From Charina bottae (taxonomy: Eukaryota; Chordata; Lepidosauria; Squamata; Charinaidae), in the NCBI GenBank assembly GCA_023362775.1, contig JALMGJ010000002.1, positions 58,863,914 through 58,927,913 of the forward strand: a stretch of DNA of 64,000 bases, read 5' to 3'. Every line of letters begins with the position of its first letter. The stretch's first letter is position 1. The position numbers were made by a program, and so were the translations under genes. Positions 20,896 through 33,139 of this stretch are shown piece after piece. The notes below the pieces were generated by a model, which was given only the letters and a program-made list of their open reading frames with translations, had not been told where the DNA came from and searched no databases.

Positions 20896-21935
20896 GTTTA
20901 TTTTATTTATTTATATATGTATTTAATTTATACACCACCCATCTCACAATAAAAGTGCCTCTGGGTGGCTTACAAATAAAAAAGTCATAAAAAATTATAA
21001 AAATATAAAAAGTACAAAAGATAGAAAAAGATAAAAGAAGAAAACTAAAAGGCAGAGAGAGCATCTTCAAACCACCAACCACCCCAGGGCTGCCTACCAC
21101 TCTTGGATTCCCAAGCTAGCTGGCAGAGCCAGGTCTTGACACTCTTCCTGAAGGCCAGAAGTGTGGGAGACAACCTCACCTGAGGGGCAAGATGTTCCAC
21201 AGGGCAGGGGCAATGGCAGAAAAGGCTCTCTTCCTCAACCCTGCCAGTTGAAATTCTTTAGTCAATGGGGTCAATAACATGCCCTTCCTGCCAGACCGGG
21301 TGGGATGGGTCAATGTGATTGGGATGAGATGGCTTATCAGGTAACCCATGCCATGAAGGGCTTTAAATATCATAACCAACGCCTTGAATTGGACCTGGAA
21401 GCACACTAGCATCCAATGCAGCTTGCGCAGCAGAAGTGTTACATGTGCAGCCCTATAGGCACCCATAACTTCCCGCGCTACTGCATTCTGCACCAGCTGC
21501 AGCTTCCAGATACTTTTCATAGGTAGCCCCATGTAGAGTGCATTGCAGTATTCCATATGGGAGATGACCAGGGTGTGAGTGACTTAGAGAAGGGCTTCCT
21601 GATCCAGGAAAGGGCGCAACTGGCACACAACACAAAGTTGAACAAAGGCCCTCCTAGCAACGACTGCCACCTGCTCCTCAATCAGGAGTCGTGAGTCCAG
21701 GAGGAACCCCAAATTGCACACTGGATCCATCTGGGGCAGTGCAACCCCATCAAGGACTAATGATGGTAGATTCCCATATACAGAGGAGACCCGCACCCAT
21801 AGCCATTCCGTCTTACCAGGTTCAGCTTACTATCCAGACCCCCACAGGTTCCAGGCACCGCAAAAGAATATCCACAGCATCACTTAGTATTCCTCCTGGA
21901 CCATTCAAGGCAGGTCTTGTTAAAGTACCTGCTAA
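20896..21935 (-). mobile_element. CR1 LINE, 3' fragment
   Basis: On the minus strand, frames covering 21176-21796 encode the CR1 C-terminal region. Visible blocks are EYCNALYMGLPMKSIWKLQLVQNA, LHWMLVCFQVQFKALV and FSAIAPALWNILPL. The 3' untranslated end closes in a TTTATTTATTTATA tail near 20900-20935. Frameshifts separate the blocks and the polymerase is absent. It is related to the larger CR1 at 59.3-64 kb. Confidence 0.9.
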
Positions 21936-21974
21936 AAATGTTTTTCCAAAAGTATAGGTTACTTGTGTGTTTGT

Positions 21975-22143
21975 GTTTTCTTGGCAGCATTTTCAGAAAT
22001 CATTTGCCACTGCCTTCTTTCTATGGCTGAGAGAGAGTGACTGGTCCAAAGTCACCCAGATGGCTTCATGCCTGAGGCAGGACTAGAACACATGGACTCC
22101 CAGTTTCCAGCCCAGTGTCTTTAATCATACACCAAACTGAATC
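21975..22143 (-). mobile_element. tRNA-headed SINE (Squam-like), diverged copy
   Basis: Minus-strand copy with TCAGTTTGGTGTATGATTAAAG at its head, an altered B-box region, and a body matching the SINE at 3238-3455, including the CTTGCCAAGAAAA-type end. More diverged than the copies at 18 and 41 kb. Confidence 0.75.
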
Positions 22144-22229
22144 CCATAGGTTACCTTAGGGTTATACTTTTGTAAGTGAAGTAGTTTTCTTTATAGCTGA
22201 GCAGGAGACTAGCGAATTGACTAGCTGAG

Positions 22230-22650
22230 TACAGCATCAAGCAGTTTCTGGTCTGATTGAACCTCAATTTTGGCATCAAATACATACTGGGAAAATTTGG
22301 CAATGGCAAAAATTATTGGCTAAAGTTCTTTATCTGTGCATATTGTCTTTCAGCCAGAGACAATGAGCACAAAGCATAATCTATGTGCTTCTTGTTTTTT
22401 GAAGCAGGTACACTCCTAAACTACCTCTGTCTGCACTTCAAGTTGTTCTTTGGAGTCAAAGAATTATAGCACTGGAACAATGGTGAGCACTCTTTTCAGC
22501 ATCTCCAGTGCTTTCTGATATTCTGGGGCCCAATCCCATTTAATTTCTTCCTTAAGTAATTTCCTTAAAGTTGTTGTAATAGCAGACTTTCTAGGAGTGT
22601 ATTGTGCCAGGCTGTTCATCATTTCAAGTAAATGCTGTAATGGCATAAGT
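22230..22650 (-). pseudogene. Ty3/gypsy pol relic (RT end and RNase H)
   Basis: On the minus strand, 22464-22646 encodes a segment with KLLKEEIKWDWAPEYQKALEML, the junction region between gypsy reverse transcriptase and RNase H. In shifted frames downstream, LSLAERQYAQI resembles the RNase H block around its conserved Glu. Stops break every frame. No LTR is attached and it is unrelated in sequence detail to the gypsy element at 46.7 kb. Confidence 0.7.
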
Positions 22651-22984
22651 AAGGAATGCTCAAGCTCTTGTTTGGTCTAACATGGGACATTTCAGGGCTA
22701 AGGACTTTCCTTAAAACAACATATTTCATGTGCTGTCAAAATTCAAAAATTACATATAATACGGCTCTTTATTTGAACAAAACAGTTCAGTTGAGATCTG
22801 CATATGTGATACTGACTGGGATAAACTGTAGGGGTGATACAGAAATATGATCTGTATTTTTTATTCTTTTTCTTATTTAATTTGTTTTTTTATTCTAATT
22901 TTATATGCAGTCTTATTAATGTTCTGTGTTTTATAGTCTGTACTTTGATATGGCCTAATGGCTAATCAATAATAATAAACTTAA

Positions 22985-23635
22985 CAAATGACAGGCTACA
23001 AGAATGACATGGAAAAAGATGTCTTACTGGATATACAAAAGAAATCGGTTGATGCTTTAAAAATCAAAAAGGAATTACAAATAATAAACCAAGAGAGTGA
23101 CCTGGATAATTCTTTTATATTGGATTTACAAAAGAGGTTTGTTAAAGCTTGGATGGATCTTGTGAGAAGGGGCAAAAAGGAAATGAAAAGAAATCAAGTT
23201 CTACGACATTACTTGAATGGACTAAAGATTGTTAAAAGTAAAAGAAAGGAATATAAAGTTGGTTTATTTGATCAAGGTTAAAATAGATATGATGTTATTT
23301 CTGGTAACCCTTAATGGACTTTTGCTGACACCAGAACTGAAATGATGATGCTTTATGGATTTATAGATAAGAGATGGGACATGGGATGAAGAAATCATTG
23401 GTTGTAAATTAAGAAGAGGTAAAAAGTTACTAAAATTGTTTATACTTGTGATGAAGGTTGGAAGTAAATTCTTTATATATTTATTTTCCCTTTCTTTATT
23501 ATATTCTTACTTTCTTTTCTTTCTATTTTCTGTTTTTTTCCTTCTCCTTTGCACATTTCACATTTTGTTTCTATTCTTCTTTCTTTTTTAAAATTTGCAT
23601 TAGATTGTAATTAAAATCTTTAATAAAATTATATA
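22985..23635 (+). repeat. Unassigned dispersed repeat, copy 1
   Basis: A 97-codon frame (22988-23281) rich in Lys, Asp and Leu contains LDLQKRFVKAWMDL and ends in YKVGLFDQG. It is followed by a T/C-rich stretch and AATAAAATTATA. A second copy at 33140-34740 shares the GLFDQG end and the pyrimidine-rich tail. This pattern suggests the ORF1-like part and 3' end of a LINE, but I do not recognise the family. Confidence 0.5.
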
Positions 23636-23639
23636 CAAG

Positions 23640-25159
23640 GCATATATTATTTCAGCATGCCATTGGTTTCAATTAATTGTGGGGGACCATTATAGCTAGG
23701 TCTTATTGTACTATTGATTATTGTTGGTTATATTGTTTTGTTGGTTTTATTTTTCCTGTATTGTACATTGCCCAAAGCCTCAACTGATTGGGGCTTTTAT
23801 TTTAATATTATTTTAATATTTATTTTAATATTGTAAATAATAAAATAATGAAAACATGACAGAACTAGAAAGCAATGAAGATTAGGGTCTTTCTCTTTCC
23901 TCATATAGGAAATCAGTTGCCTATAAAAAAAACCTATATTTCCTAATACTGCATATAATATAAGAAAGGAGAAAGAGGAACATGGAAATAAAGATTTTAT
24001 TTCTATCTCTTTCAAAGCAGCTTAGCAACTGGCACAAGAAAGAGAGGAACGAAGTTCTATTACAGCAGAAGCTGCCAACCCATGTGGTTTGGAGGTTCAT
24101 ATTAACAAACTAAGTAGAATTCTCAAGTTTTGTTCTTAATTAATGGTCTCAAACTCAGTGAACAGTAATCAGCAAGATTTTGTCTGCTTTACATACACAG
24201 CAGAACCTCAAACTACAACCTCCTTGAAGAAGGAGTTTCAGGGTAAAGAACTAATGCCAGGTTTGACTGGCCCAGAAGAATTAATATTCCATTTTCCTCA
24301 TGAAATATACCAGTCAAACCATTCTGGTGATGGTTTACAATTTTCAGGAAGTAAATGGTCATAACTGAGAGTGGATCATGGTGCTTCAGATGTGGCTTTA
24401 CTCTAAAGTCTGTTCAATCCCCAAAACACAGAATTTTGCATACCCCCGCTCTATTCTTTAAATGTACTTAATTACTTATTTACTTACTGCAGCTTTCATA
24501 TTCCTGAAACCTCTTATGATTTCATTTTTAATGGGCACCTACACATGTGAAGGCTTTCCTTTGAAATTCTCAACCTGTGCAGTCATCTTTCTGGCAGGGC
24601 TTAGTATTTTTATCAAATGGGGGAAGAGATACAGCAAATTCCCAGAGTTCGGTTCTTGTAGTAGAAATTCCTTCCCACTGGCATTATATATCTAATGTGA
24701 CACTAATATGATTGGGGGCCTTAACATCTCTAAGTCTTTGAAATGGATTTTAAGTTGTTACATTGTCAAAGTCCATCCTTTGAGGTTAAGCTTTTCTTCT
24801 TGTTGTTCTCTCCCAGTCTACTTAGTATTCATTCAAAATTTCAGGAAGTTCTAATAATCTTCCAACAACAAAGTATAGCAGGTGAGTAAACCACTTGGGA
24901 CCAAAACAAAGGCTTGAGTGAGAGAAAGAGAAAAATAATTTTAAAAAGTAAAGTTTAGCACTGACAACATTAAAAACCACTAAAAGCCTTGGGACCTTAG
25001 AAAAAGTGAGAGGTTAAAGGAAAGCAGAATATCCAAAATTGCTATGAAGAGCTTATTTGGGGAATAACACTTAATCTGGCATTAGCATATATTACTTAAA
25101 AAGCATTTACTATTTGCAGTAGAATGTTAAGTATTAGAAAAAATGGTGTCACATTGAAA
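23640..25159. other. No clear feature
   Basis: AT-rich sequence. An L2-like tail may lie near 23.70-23.83 kb. Remaining small frames (up to 77 codons) have no recognised domain. Confidence 0.4.
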
Positions 25160-25705
25160 ATTACTATTTAGGTGGAACTCTTGGAAGGCTCTGTGGCACC
25201 AGTTGAAGCTGGTAAAACACAGGGTGGACCCTTCCAAAAATTGCTCCTGAATTGTGAGTTTCAGTGTGACATATACACTACAATACAAGGGAGCTTCCCT
25301 GTGACACTCTATGGAAGCAAAAGTTGGACTTTGAAGAAGCAGGATAGGACAGAGTGTTGATGCTTTTGAACGTTGGTGTTGGAGAAGACTCCTGAGAATA
25401 CCGTGGCAGCCAAGAAAACAAACAAATCAATGGATCATCGAACAAATCAACTCAGAGTTCTCACTTGAGGCAAATTATTCTACTTTGAACACATTATGAT
25501 CTAACTCTCTTGAAAAGACTCTAATGCTGGGAAAGGAGAAGGAAAGAGAAGAAGAGGACAAGCAGCAGCAAGATGGATGAAGTTACAGTGGTGATGAGTG
25601 CTGTTGGAAGACCTGAAAGACCAGGTTAGGGACAGATCGTCATGGAGAAAATCTATCTATGTGGTTGCTAAGAGTTGGCAATGACTTGATGGCACATATC
25701 AATCA
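25160..25705 (+). pseudogene. RTE/BovB-like LINE relic, 3' end
   Basis: Shifting frames give LYGSKSWTLKKQD (the YGCESWTIRKAE block of BovB), a WCWRRLL-like stretch near 25370, an LMLGKGEGKRRRGQ-like stretch near 25525-25560, and a terminal VAKSWQ-like block near 25670. The order matches the BovB C-terminus, but divergence and stops are extensive. It is a dead older copy. The 5' limit is uncertain. Confidence 0.7.
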
Positions 25706-25719
25706 ATCACAAAGGAAGT

Positions 25720-26839
25720 AATGAACTACGTATATGTGAATATTGTAGCTCATTTCACTGTATCTTTACACAGAAGAAAATGACATACTTCAGTGTGCTT
25801 TCTTCATTTAAAAAATGTTCAAAACTACAGCTTTCATTACAACAGGTTTAGTAAAACCATATGAGACTTTTTTGTAAGGTGAAAAGAGATGGAAAGGATA
25901 GTTTGCAATATTGAAAGCAAAGACCAAAGGTCTATTTTGGACTACATTATATCTTGAATAGCAAAAAGGAAGAAAATCTCGGTCATATTTGATGTGAGCT
26001 TTGGTTATCTCATATTAATCAGATTAAAGAAAAAAGTGAAATACTGTATGTGAGGAATACTACTTTTTCTCCCTAAGCACTTTGAAACCCTATATCTTTA
26101 TAGGTCTCCTCAATCTTTCTCATCCTGTATGATGTACATATGAAGATGAAAGATTCGTCTCTTGCTCTTGGTCTCATGTACTGGAAAGGGTCACAGTTAA
26201 TTTATGTTAATTCTGCAGGCAATCAAGAAGCCCAGTTGCACTTTTCCTTATGCAAGCAGCTGCAGTTTTGCTCAATGCATGCTTTACTCTTCATGTATAT
26301 CCATACTAAGCACACTTTAGTTAGATGCTTTGCTATGCTGGAGAAAACTGTTGGAAGAAAAGCAATGTAGCAGCCTTGTTTGTTCTTAAGAAGCAAGGAG
26401 GAGCATTGCTTCTTGAAGTCCTTAGGAACTTTAAGGGGTGCTTCACTTGTCAAAACCAAGTACTTTGAACCTAATGAAGCAGATCAGTGCATTGAAATAC
26501 CCATGTATAGCTAGAGTTTTGGGCTCTCTATATAAAGGTAAGATATGGGACGAGTAGATTCTTCAATGCTAAATCACTCAATAACATAGAGTGCCATTAC
26601 CCATGAAATACTTAGTGCAAAGAGAAAACAGCTTTGGAAGGTTTTCCTATGCAGCAAAAAACCCTGCCCTATTCCTTCAAGATTTGACAAAGTCTCTAAT
26701 CCATAAACAAATACTTTAGAAAAGCTGCAAGATCTTCTTGTCTGGCTTCATTTTTCATACAAATCCTACTCTAATGGAAATTATTTTGGAATAATGGTTT
26801 CACGAGTTTTCAAAATTGGATTGATAGGAGACACACACA

Positions 26840-26871
<32 letters not shown>

Positions 26872-27660
26872 ATGAGAGATGTTTTGAAAACTCCATGACT
26901 TGGAAACAGAACAGACTTTGGAAAGGAAATGCCATTTTAAACTAAGCAAGGCTAGAAATTTCATTTATCCCAATAAATAATGAAGACTAACCACTACTGA
27001 AAAAATGTTGGCTTTGGTTTTGATTTTATTATATACTATTTTCACTGACCCATTACTTACAATTCCTGAAGAAGGACATATGGATTTAGAATATATAGCT
27101 GCAGCATTTTCATCCTTTCAAAAATCTATTATGACTAAGAACATTCAAGATCTTCAAGCCTTAGTATATTTCCTTTGTAAACATCACTCTCCAAATTTCA
27201 GTCTCAGTCTTATATAATTGCATCTCTCACATATTTGATAGGAAGGAGAACAGTAATAATCACGGTGAATGTTTTAGGCAATGTCAATGACTAAAATAAG
27301 CCCACTAATTGAATCATAACATTCTCAAGGTAGCTCCCCATTGAAACATATTGGGCAATTGAGCAATTTTATTAAAGCTCCTCACATTTCCCAGTTTCAT
27401 ACTGATGCTTGTTTTTTTAATTGGATGCTTCCCTCTTTTTAATATATATCCAAGGATTTGTGTGCAGACTTTCAAGCACTTTAATTGCAGTTTAAGGAAA
27501 TAGTTTCATGTCAGTCTTGCTGAATAATGTTCTCATATTTGGCACAAGCTTCACTGAAGGATCAAGGGAAGGACAACTGGAAGGGACTGCACAAATTTAA
27601 GTTCTACTGCCTAAAAAAGCAGAGATGTTACAAGAATTAAAATGTTAGGAGAAGCACATG
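25720..27660. other. No recognisable feature except a dinucleotide tract
   Basis: AT-rich sequence holding an (AC)n(AG)n microsatellite at about 26830-26872. Small frames lack domains. Confidence 0.5.
26830..26872 (+). repeat. (AC)n(AG)n microsatellite
   Basis: A run of alternating AC units passes directly into AG units. Confidence 0.95.
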
Positions 27661-28440
27661 GAGTAGAATGACCAAAATTTGACCCTGGAGAAGACCGCAT
27701 ACATGTAAGCAAGCTGAAGAGATAAGGAAATCAACTTTGAAATCAGAGAAGGACCAGAGAACAGCAATCATAAGAAAGTTAACTGCCTTGCAACAAATTA
27801 TGTTTAACCCAGCAAATTAATGATCAACAAAAGGACAACTGAGATGACCTGTCAGCTGTCAGCATGTGGCTGACAAAAAAAACCATGAGATGCTGCAACC
27901 TTGAAGGATTCACCTAACAATGGCAACTGGGACTGCCAGAATTGCCATCGTAAATCAGCACAGTCACGTGATGGCACACTTTATGAGTTCCCAGTCCCAA
28001 TTACCATCAATGGGTAAGACGCCAGGCTTGTCGATCGGAAGATCACAAGTTTGGAGGTTCGAATCCCTAGGCCCACGTGACGGAGTGAGCTCCCGCACTA
28101 GCCTCAGCTCTTGCCAACCTAGCAATTTGAAAGCATGCAAATGCAAGTAGATTAATAGGTACCACTTCAGTGGGTAGGTAACAGCATTCCACGTGCGTCA
28201 TGCCGGCCACATGACTGTGGAAGCGTCTTTGGACAATGCTGACTCTTCGGCTAACAAATGGAGATGAGCACCGGCCCCTAGAGTCGGACATGACTGCACA
28301 AATGTGCAGGGGGAACCTTTACGTTTTACCTGTATTTAAGCAATTGTAGTTAATAAAGCTTTTGTTGATTAACAGAGAATCTCCGTGTGCTGTTTGCTCC
28401 CTTGAGCATTTCAATACTGCACAAGATCCTGAAGTTCAAA
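27661..28440 (+). repeat. Possible LTR remnant carrying a SINE
   Basis: The stretch after the SINE at 28331-28435 has a short TATTTAAG motif, AATAAA, and a TTGATTAACAGAGAATCTCC segment, resembling the R/U5 part of an LTR. The flanking 27661-28014 may be its U3. I found no second LTR or target duplication, so the call is tentative. Confidence 0.28.
28015..28330 (+). mobile_element. tRNA-headed SINE with BovB-like tail (copy 2)
   Basis: Closely matches the copy at 4255. It has the B box GGTTCGAATCC, GAGTGAGCTCCCGCAC, CAAATGGAGATGAGCACC and the BovB-like GAGTCGGACATGACTG near its end. Confidence 0.88.
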
Positions 28441-28700
28441 TCTGTAATAGGGATACTATTATTTCTTTATGTTTGTAAGCAATTTTCATACTAAGTTAAA
28501 ATGAGTATACAAATAAAACTCAACCTCATCTAAACTCATAGTTTTAAATACCCCCCCCCATTTCAGACTTAAATTTGTAAAGATAGGTAGCTACTTCCCA
28601 AAAAATATCACTCCAAAGAGTGGGTGTAATCTCCGAAACCTTAAAACAGGGGTATGCAACTGAAGCTCCAGGCCCATCTCAAAATGTATTCAAATATCCC

Positions 28701-29457
28701 TGTGACAGGGTGAAGTTCCTGGCTGAAGGAAGTGGTTGAGTCTGGGCCAAGGTCATAGATTTTTTTTTTAGGGAAGGGAGATGGCTCAGCACAAGATCAA
28801 GAGCACATAGACAGAAAAGGGGAAAGTGGTAGAGAGCACCTGTACAGTGGCATGTACATATAAGTCCTGGGTACAGAATATAAAAACAGCAAGCAAAAGC
28901 CGGGGGGGGGGTGTTATTTCAGATGCTGCAGAACATGCTGCTGAAGAGGACATCACCTGGTTAATGTGGAGTGGAATGGAACCTGCCAAGTTCAGAGATT
29001 CCATCCCTGAGACGAAGAAGAAGACCGAGAGCAAAATCCTAGAGTGATTTATGAAAATGTGGAAAGCCCAGGAGGACAGACAGCATTGTGTAAGGATATT
29101 CAGATCCTGGACTGTGGAACTTTATGAATTAAAGGTTTTGTTTGGCAGCAAGACAGCCGGGAGAAAACTCTGATATCCCAAGATCAGCAGTTGAGATAAG
29201 GAGGGGAAGAAGAAGCCATAATCAAACACAAGCGGGCAGTGAGAGTTGAGAGGGAGACAATTAAGTAAGTTATTTATGATATTATAGGTCTATATATACT
29301 ATTCTGTACATACTGGTTTTATAAATAATATTTTCACTTGTATATAATATTAGCTCACACTACTTTATTAGTAGAAGTAGCTTAGTGTCCAGAATAAAAT
29401 CCCTCATTTGTTTAAGTACTGGCTGTGTGTGTGTCTGTATCAGCTCCTATCATGACC
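28701..29457 (+). repeat. Possible solo LTR
   Basis: Begins TGTGACAGGG and contains an ATATAAAAACA motif near 28880, a G-run at 28902-28911 and AATAAAA near 29393. The right edge near TCAGCTCCTATCA is a guess. No target duplication could be fixed, and an alternative reading treats the G-run as a polypurine tract before an LTR starting at 28912. Confidence 0.25.
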
Positions 29458-29506
29458 CTGCTCTGATGGTTCTTCCCAGGCCCTTCCACAATTTGTTACT
29501 GAACTG

Positions 29507-29819
29507 GCAGTGGCTCAGTGGTTAAGATGCTGAGTCAGAAGCCATTAAGGTTGAAAGCTCGGCAGTTCAAAACCCAAGAGCATGAGCTGCGTGCTGGAGT
29601 GAGCTACCGGCAATCAGTAAAAAATCAGTCCCAGCTCCTGCCAACCTAGCAGTTCAAAAGCACGCAAATGTGATTAGATAAATTAGGTACCACACTGGTG
29701 GGAAAAATCACAGGGACCTGAAAGGAGCCTCCTTGGGCATCCCCTGGGCAACTGTGATGTCACCGGCAATTCCTTTCACTACAGAAAGTGCTCTGGTGCT
29801 TCTGACACGAAATAAAAAC
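29507..29819 (+). mobile_element. tRNA-headed SINE (family C, copy 1)
   Basis: Head GCAGTGGCTCAGTGGTTAAG, B-box-like GGCAGTTCAAAACCC, a central CCTGCCAACCTAGCAGTTC block shared with the BovB-tailed SINE, and a distinct 3' part ending GTGCTTCTGACACGAA. A perfect 9-bp duplication ACTGAACTG flanks it (29498-29506 and 29820-29828). The second copy is on the minus strand at 37266-37730. Confidence 0.87.
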
Positions 29820-30304
29820 ACTGAACTGTATTTTTGTAATATGACAAATGATGGGAATTCTATAAAAAAATGGGGAGTAATTTTAACTCTATAATGAATG
29901 TTATTTAATGGCAATTCAGTGTCCCTGTATTTTATGTTAAGTTAAAGTGATCTGACAATTTGCCTCATCCCTGGTTACTTCTAATATTTATCTATTTTTA
30001 ATAGGCTGTCTCCAATATGTCTTTCAAAGACCCAGTGCAGCCCTTAGCCTAAAAAAAGTTATGCACCCATCCTCAACAGTGTCAAATGGAACTAACTTAG
30101 GACATAATCAAGGTCTTTGGAGAAATGAAACAGAAATGTAGGGACCTCTTAAGGCATATGCTTGATCACCAAAGTTGGGCTTGTCACAGTTCCTAGAACA
30201 TTCTAAAATGAAGGGCATCTGAAAAGCCACTGAAGCAATTACATTGGTCAAGTCCTAGTAAAGCACTCATGCAAATAAGAAGATAATTAGTATTTTTTTA
30301 GTAT

Positions 30305-31865
30305 TTGTTTTCAGATTCATCCTTCATCCATTCACTGGCTGAGTATAATCTGCCCCTTAGCATTCTGGCCCCCTTACTTTTCAATCTGTTCATTAATTCA
30401 ATAATTCGGTCTCTCACTTCTAATCATCACTCTCCAATTTTAGATCATGAAATTCCAGCCTTGCTATATGCAGACAATGTAGTAATTTTGTCTGTCTCCC
30501 AGCTGGGAATGAGAAGGGCATTGTGGGCATTGGCTTCCTATTTCCTAAAAGAACAACTTGTAGTAAATTATCAAAAAACTAAAAGCTAAAGTGCTCGACT
30601 TTGCACGACACAATAGGATGCATAAGTGGCAAATTAATGGGACCCCAATAGAGCAGGTACGTACTTATAAATATCTTGGGGTGCAGTTCCAGGCTTCCTT
30701 ATCTTGGAGCACACATTTCTCTTGTCGGGCAAGTGTAGCCCAATGTAGCTCCACAGCTGTCTTAAGGTTTTTCCATTCAAAGGGGGCACATTTTATTCCT
30801 GCAGCTTGCAAGGTTTTCCTTGCTAAGGTTGTTTCCCAGCTTCTTTATGGTGTTCAGATTTGTATTTTTACAAAGATTATTATCATGGAAGCTGTCCAGC
30901 CCAAATTTATAAGAGCAATTATACTTGCAATTCCAAGATGCACCAAGAATGCTGCCTTGTGGTTAAAGACAGGTTTGGTTTCTGTGGGTGCCAGAGCCTG
31001 GTTCTCTCTCTTTAATTTCTGGCTAAAATTGATTTTTTTCCCCCTGTGGGTCTGGCTCCACTGGTTCTCAGAGACTGTTTTAAATCAACCTGGCTAACAA
31101 GATCTCATACCAAACTCCAGTCTTTAGGTCTTTCTTTGGAGACCCTCTGCCCACTAGGATTTGAAAATGCCAGGTGTCATCTTAAGCAACATATCTGGGA
31201 TATTGATTTCCAAACCAGCCTAAGCCTAGTATCTAACCCCATGGCTCATGGATTTTTCCCAAATGGGCATGTGTTATTATTTATTTATTTGTTTGTTTGT
31301 TTATTTATTTTTCACATTTCTATCACCGCCCATCTCCCCCAAAAGTAATTATCTTATCTCTCTTCAATTCTAACTTTGAAAATGTGTTGGGTCTTCACAT
31401 TGGCTAGGTTAGATGCACTACCCTCTGCAGTTCTGTGGGGGTGGTATAAAAACATCCCTTTTCAGCAGCTCCTATGTCCATGTGAAGATGGCTCTGTGAA
31501 ATCCCTAAGCCCAATGCTTCTTTGTTGCCCTCTTTAAAAAGAATCTCAGAAGACATGTCTCTATCCCATTTTAAAGAACTACCCTGGTAGAGAGCACAAA
31601 GCTTATCTCTCACTTGTTTTATCCAGCCAGCACTCTGATGTATCTTTCCAGGTTGCCTGATTTTGTGCCATCCACCCTACCTATGGTTGAAAAGTAGTAC
31701 AAATTTTGGTGGTTGCCATTGTTATCTGTATTATTATTACTTTATTTGTTTTATGTAATTTTATTGTATTTTATGTCTACTTTTTAGTTTTATTAATTAT
31801 AGGTTTATGTATTTTATTGTAGTACTTTCTGGCCTAAGGGCCATAATAAAGGTTTTGATTTGATT
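30305..31865 (+). pseudogene. Unassigned LINE relic with reverse transcriptase
   Basis: Two adjoining frames (to 30589, and 30591-31097) encode the second half of a reverse transcriptase. ILAPLLFNLFINSI precedes a catalytic box that reads YADN, with the second Asp changed to Asn. YKYLGVQFQASLSW and LLYGVQI follow. Later fragments near 31460-31500 match a CPCEDGSVKS-like block of a C-terminal region. The 3' end is GGCCATAATAAAGGTTTTGATTTG. A CR1 tail interrupts it. The family may be R4- or I-related; I cannot decide. The changed active site and stops mean it is dead. Confidence 0.72.
31266..31346 (-). mobile_element. Short CR1 3' tail
   Basis: A TTATTTATTTGTTTG run followed by TCACCGCCCATCTCCCCC matches the 3' terminus of the CR1 copies at 48.0 and 59.3 kb. 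It is a very short 5'-truncated insertion in the LINE relic. Confidence 0.75.
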
Positions 31866-31869
31866 TGAA

Positions 31870-33139
31870 AAATAGGAGACAATTATTTGCTTGTTTCTTC
31901 TTTCCAGAAAGCCCGATTCTTGGATATTCCATTATATGCTTGCAGAATATCTCAGCACTCTGAATAAAATTGTATATAAAGCTGCAACTTAATTAACCTA
32001 ATTAAGGTACAACTTCAAAATGAATTTTGGATTTTAAAATAAGCATATATTTTCACAGAAGAGTATGATAAGGTTAAGTTACATGCTACAGGTATTTGCA
32101 TAGAAAAAATCTGCATAGAAAAATCCTACATAAAAAGGTATGTGAAAATATGTTAAAAACCCATAAAACATCTACTAATATGCTCCTTTTTTTTAGAATT
32201 GACCAGTTGGAATAGTATAAGAATATATACTGCATTGATACAGGCTAAATTTCTACTAATCCAAACATCTCTTAAATACAAACTTGAGTTAATTTCCCCC
32301 AACTATAAGTGAATTAGGCAGTTATTCATAAATAGCCAAACCAATGTTGTATAAGTATGTTCTATGTAAATCACATCCCTTAAAAAGATTTTTTTACCCG
32401 GGTCATGCTGGTATGTACACTTAAGTTTCCACAAATAGGGAGGCAATGGATTTGAATAGCATTCTAAAGTGATCAGTAACCGTGGTCAAAATTCTAGGAT
32501 TTTTATCCTTATAACTGAACAAACACTTAGGTTAGAAAATTATATATATTAGTTTGCTAGCTGCTATTAATAGGCTATTTTGGCCAGCAGCAGAAATATT
32601 GTCCATTAAAATCATTCATGTCAATTACCTTGTCAGTTATGCAGTAAGAACTCATTAGATTATTTTAAATGGATCCATTTTAATTGACATTAATGAGAAT
32701 GAAAGTTATTTGGAGGCTTTTATATACCACACAGCTATTAGGATTAACAGATTTACGTTGTTCTTTATCCTTGCTTATTTTTCAGCAGTGGAAAGAGGAG
32801 GTAAATCAGTCATGTATTTTAGACACACTTTTTATATGTAAATAATAGAAAACTCCTAAAGACCTTATTGCTCTTCCTTTATTGAACAAGTGCAAATCTG
32901 TAGCCATATATCAGGAATGGCTAATTAGTCATAGGGTTTTTTTGGTGACTTCCTTCCCATGACAGAGAACCACAAGTTAAGATACCAGTAGCTCCTAATC
33001 TTTGTGTCTCCAATAAGATGTACATTTAAATACCTATATACAAGAGGAATCAGACAAAGATGGTTAAGCATTTAGTGAAACATTACTATTCCATTGCTGT
33101 TATAGAATCTCCTCACAATAAGAGAAGAAGGAGGACTTC
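31870..33139. other. No recognisable feature
   Basis: Strongly AT-rich with no reading frame of note and no recognised repeat. Confidence 0.5.
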
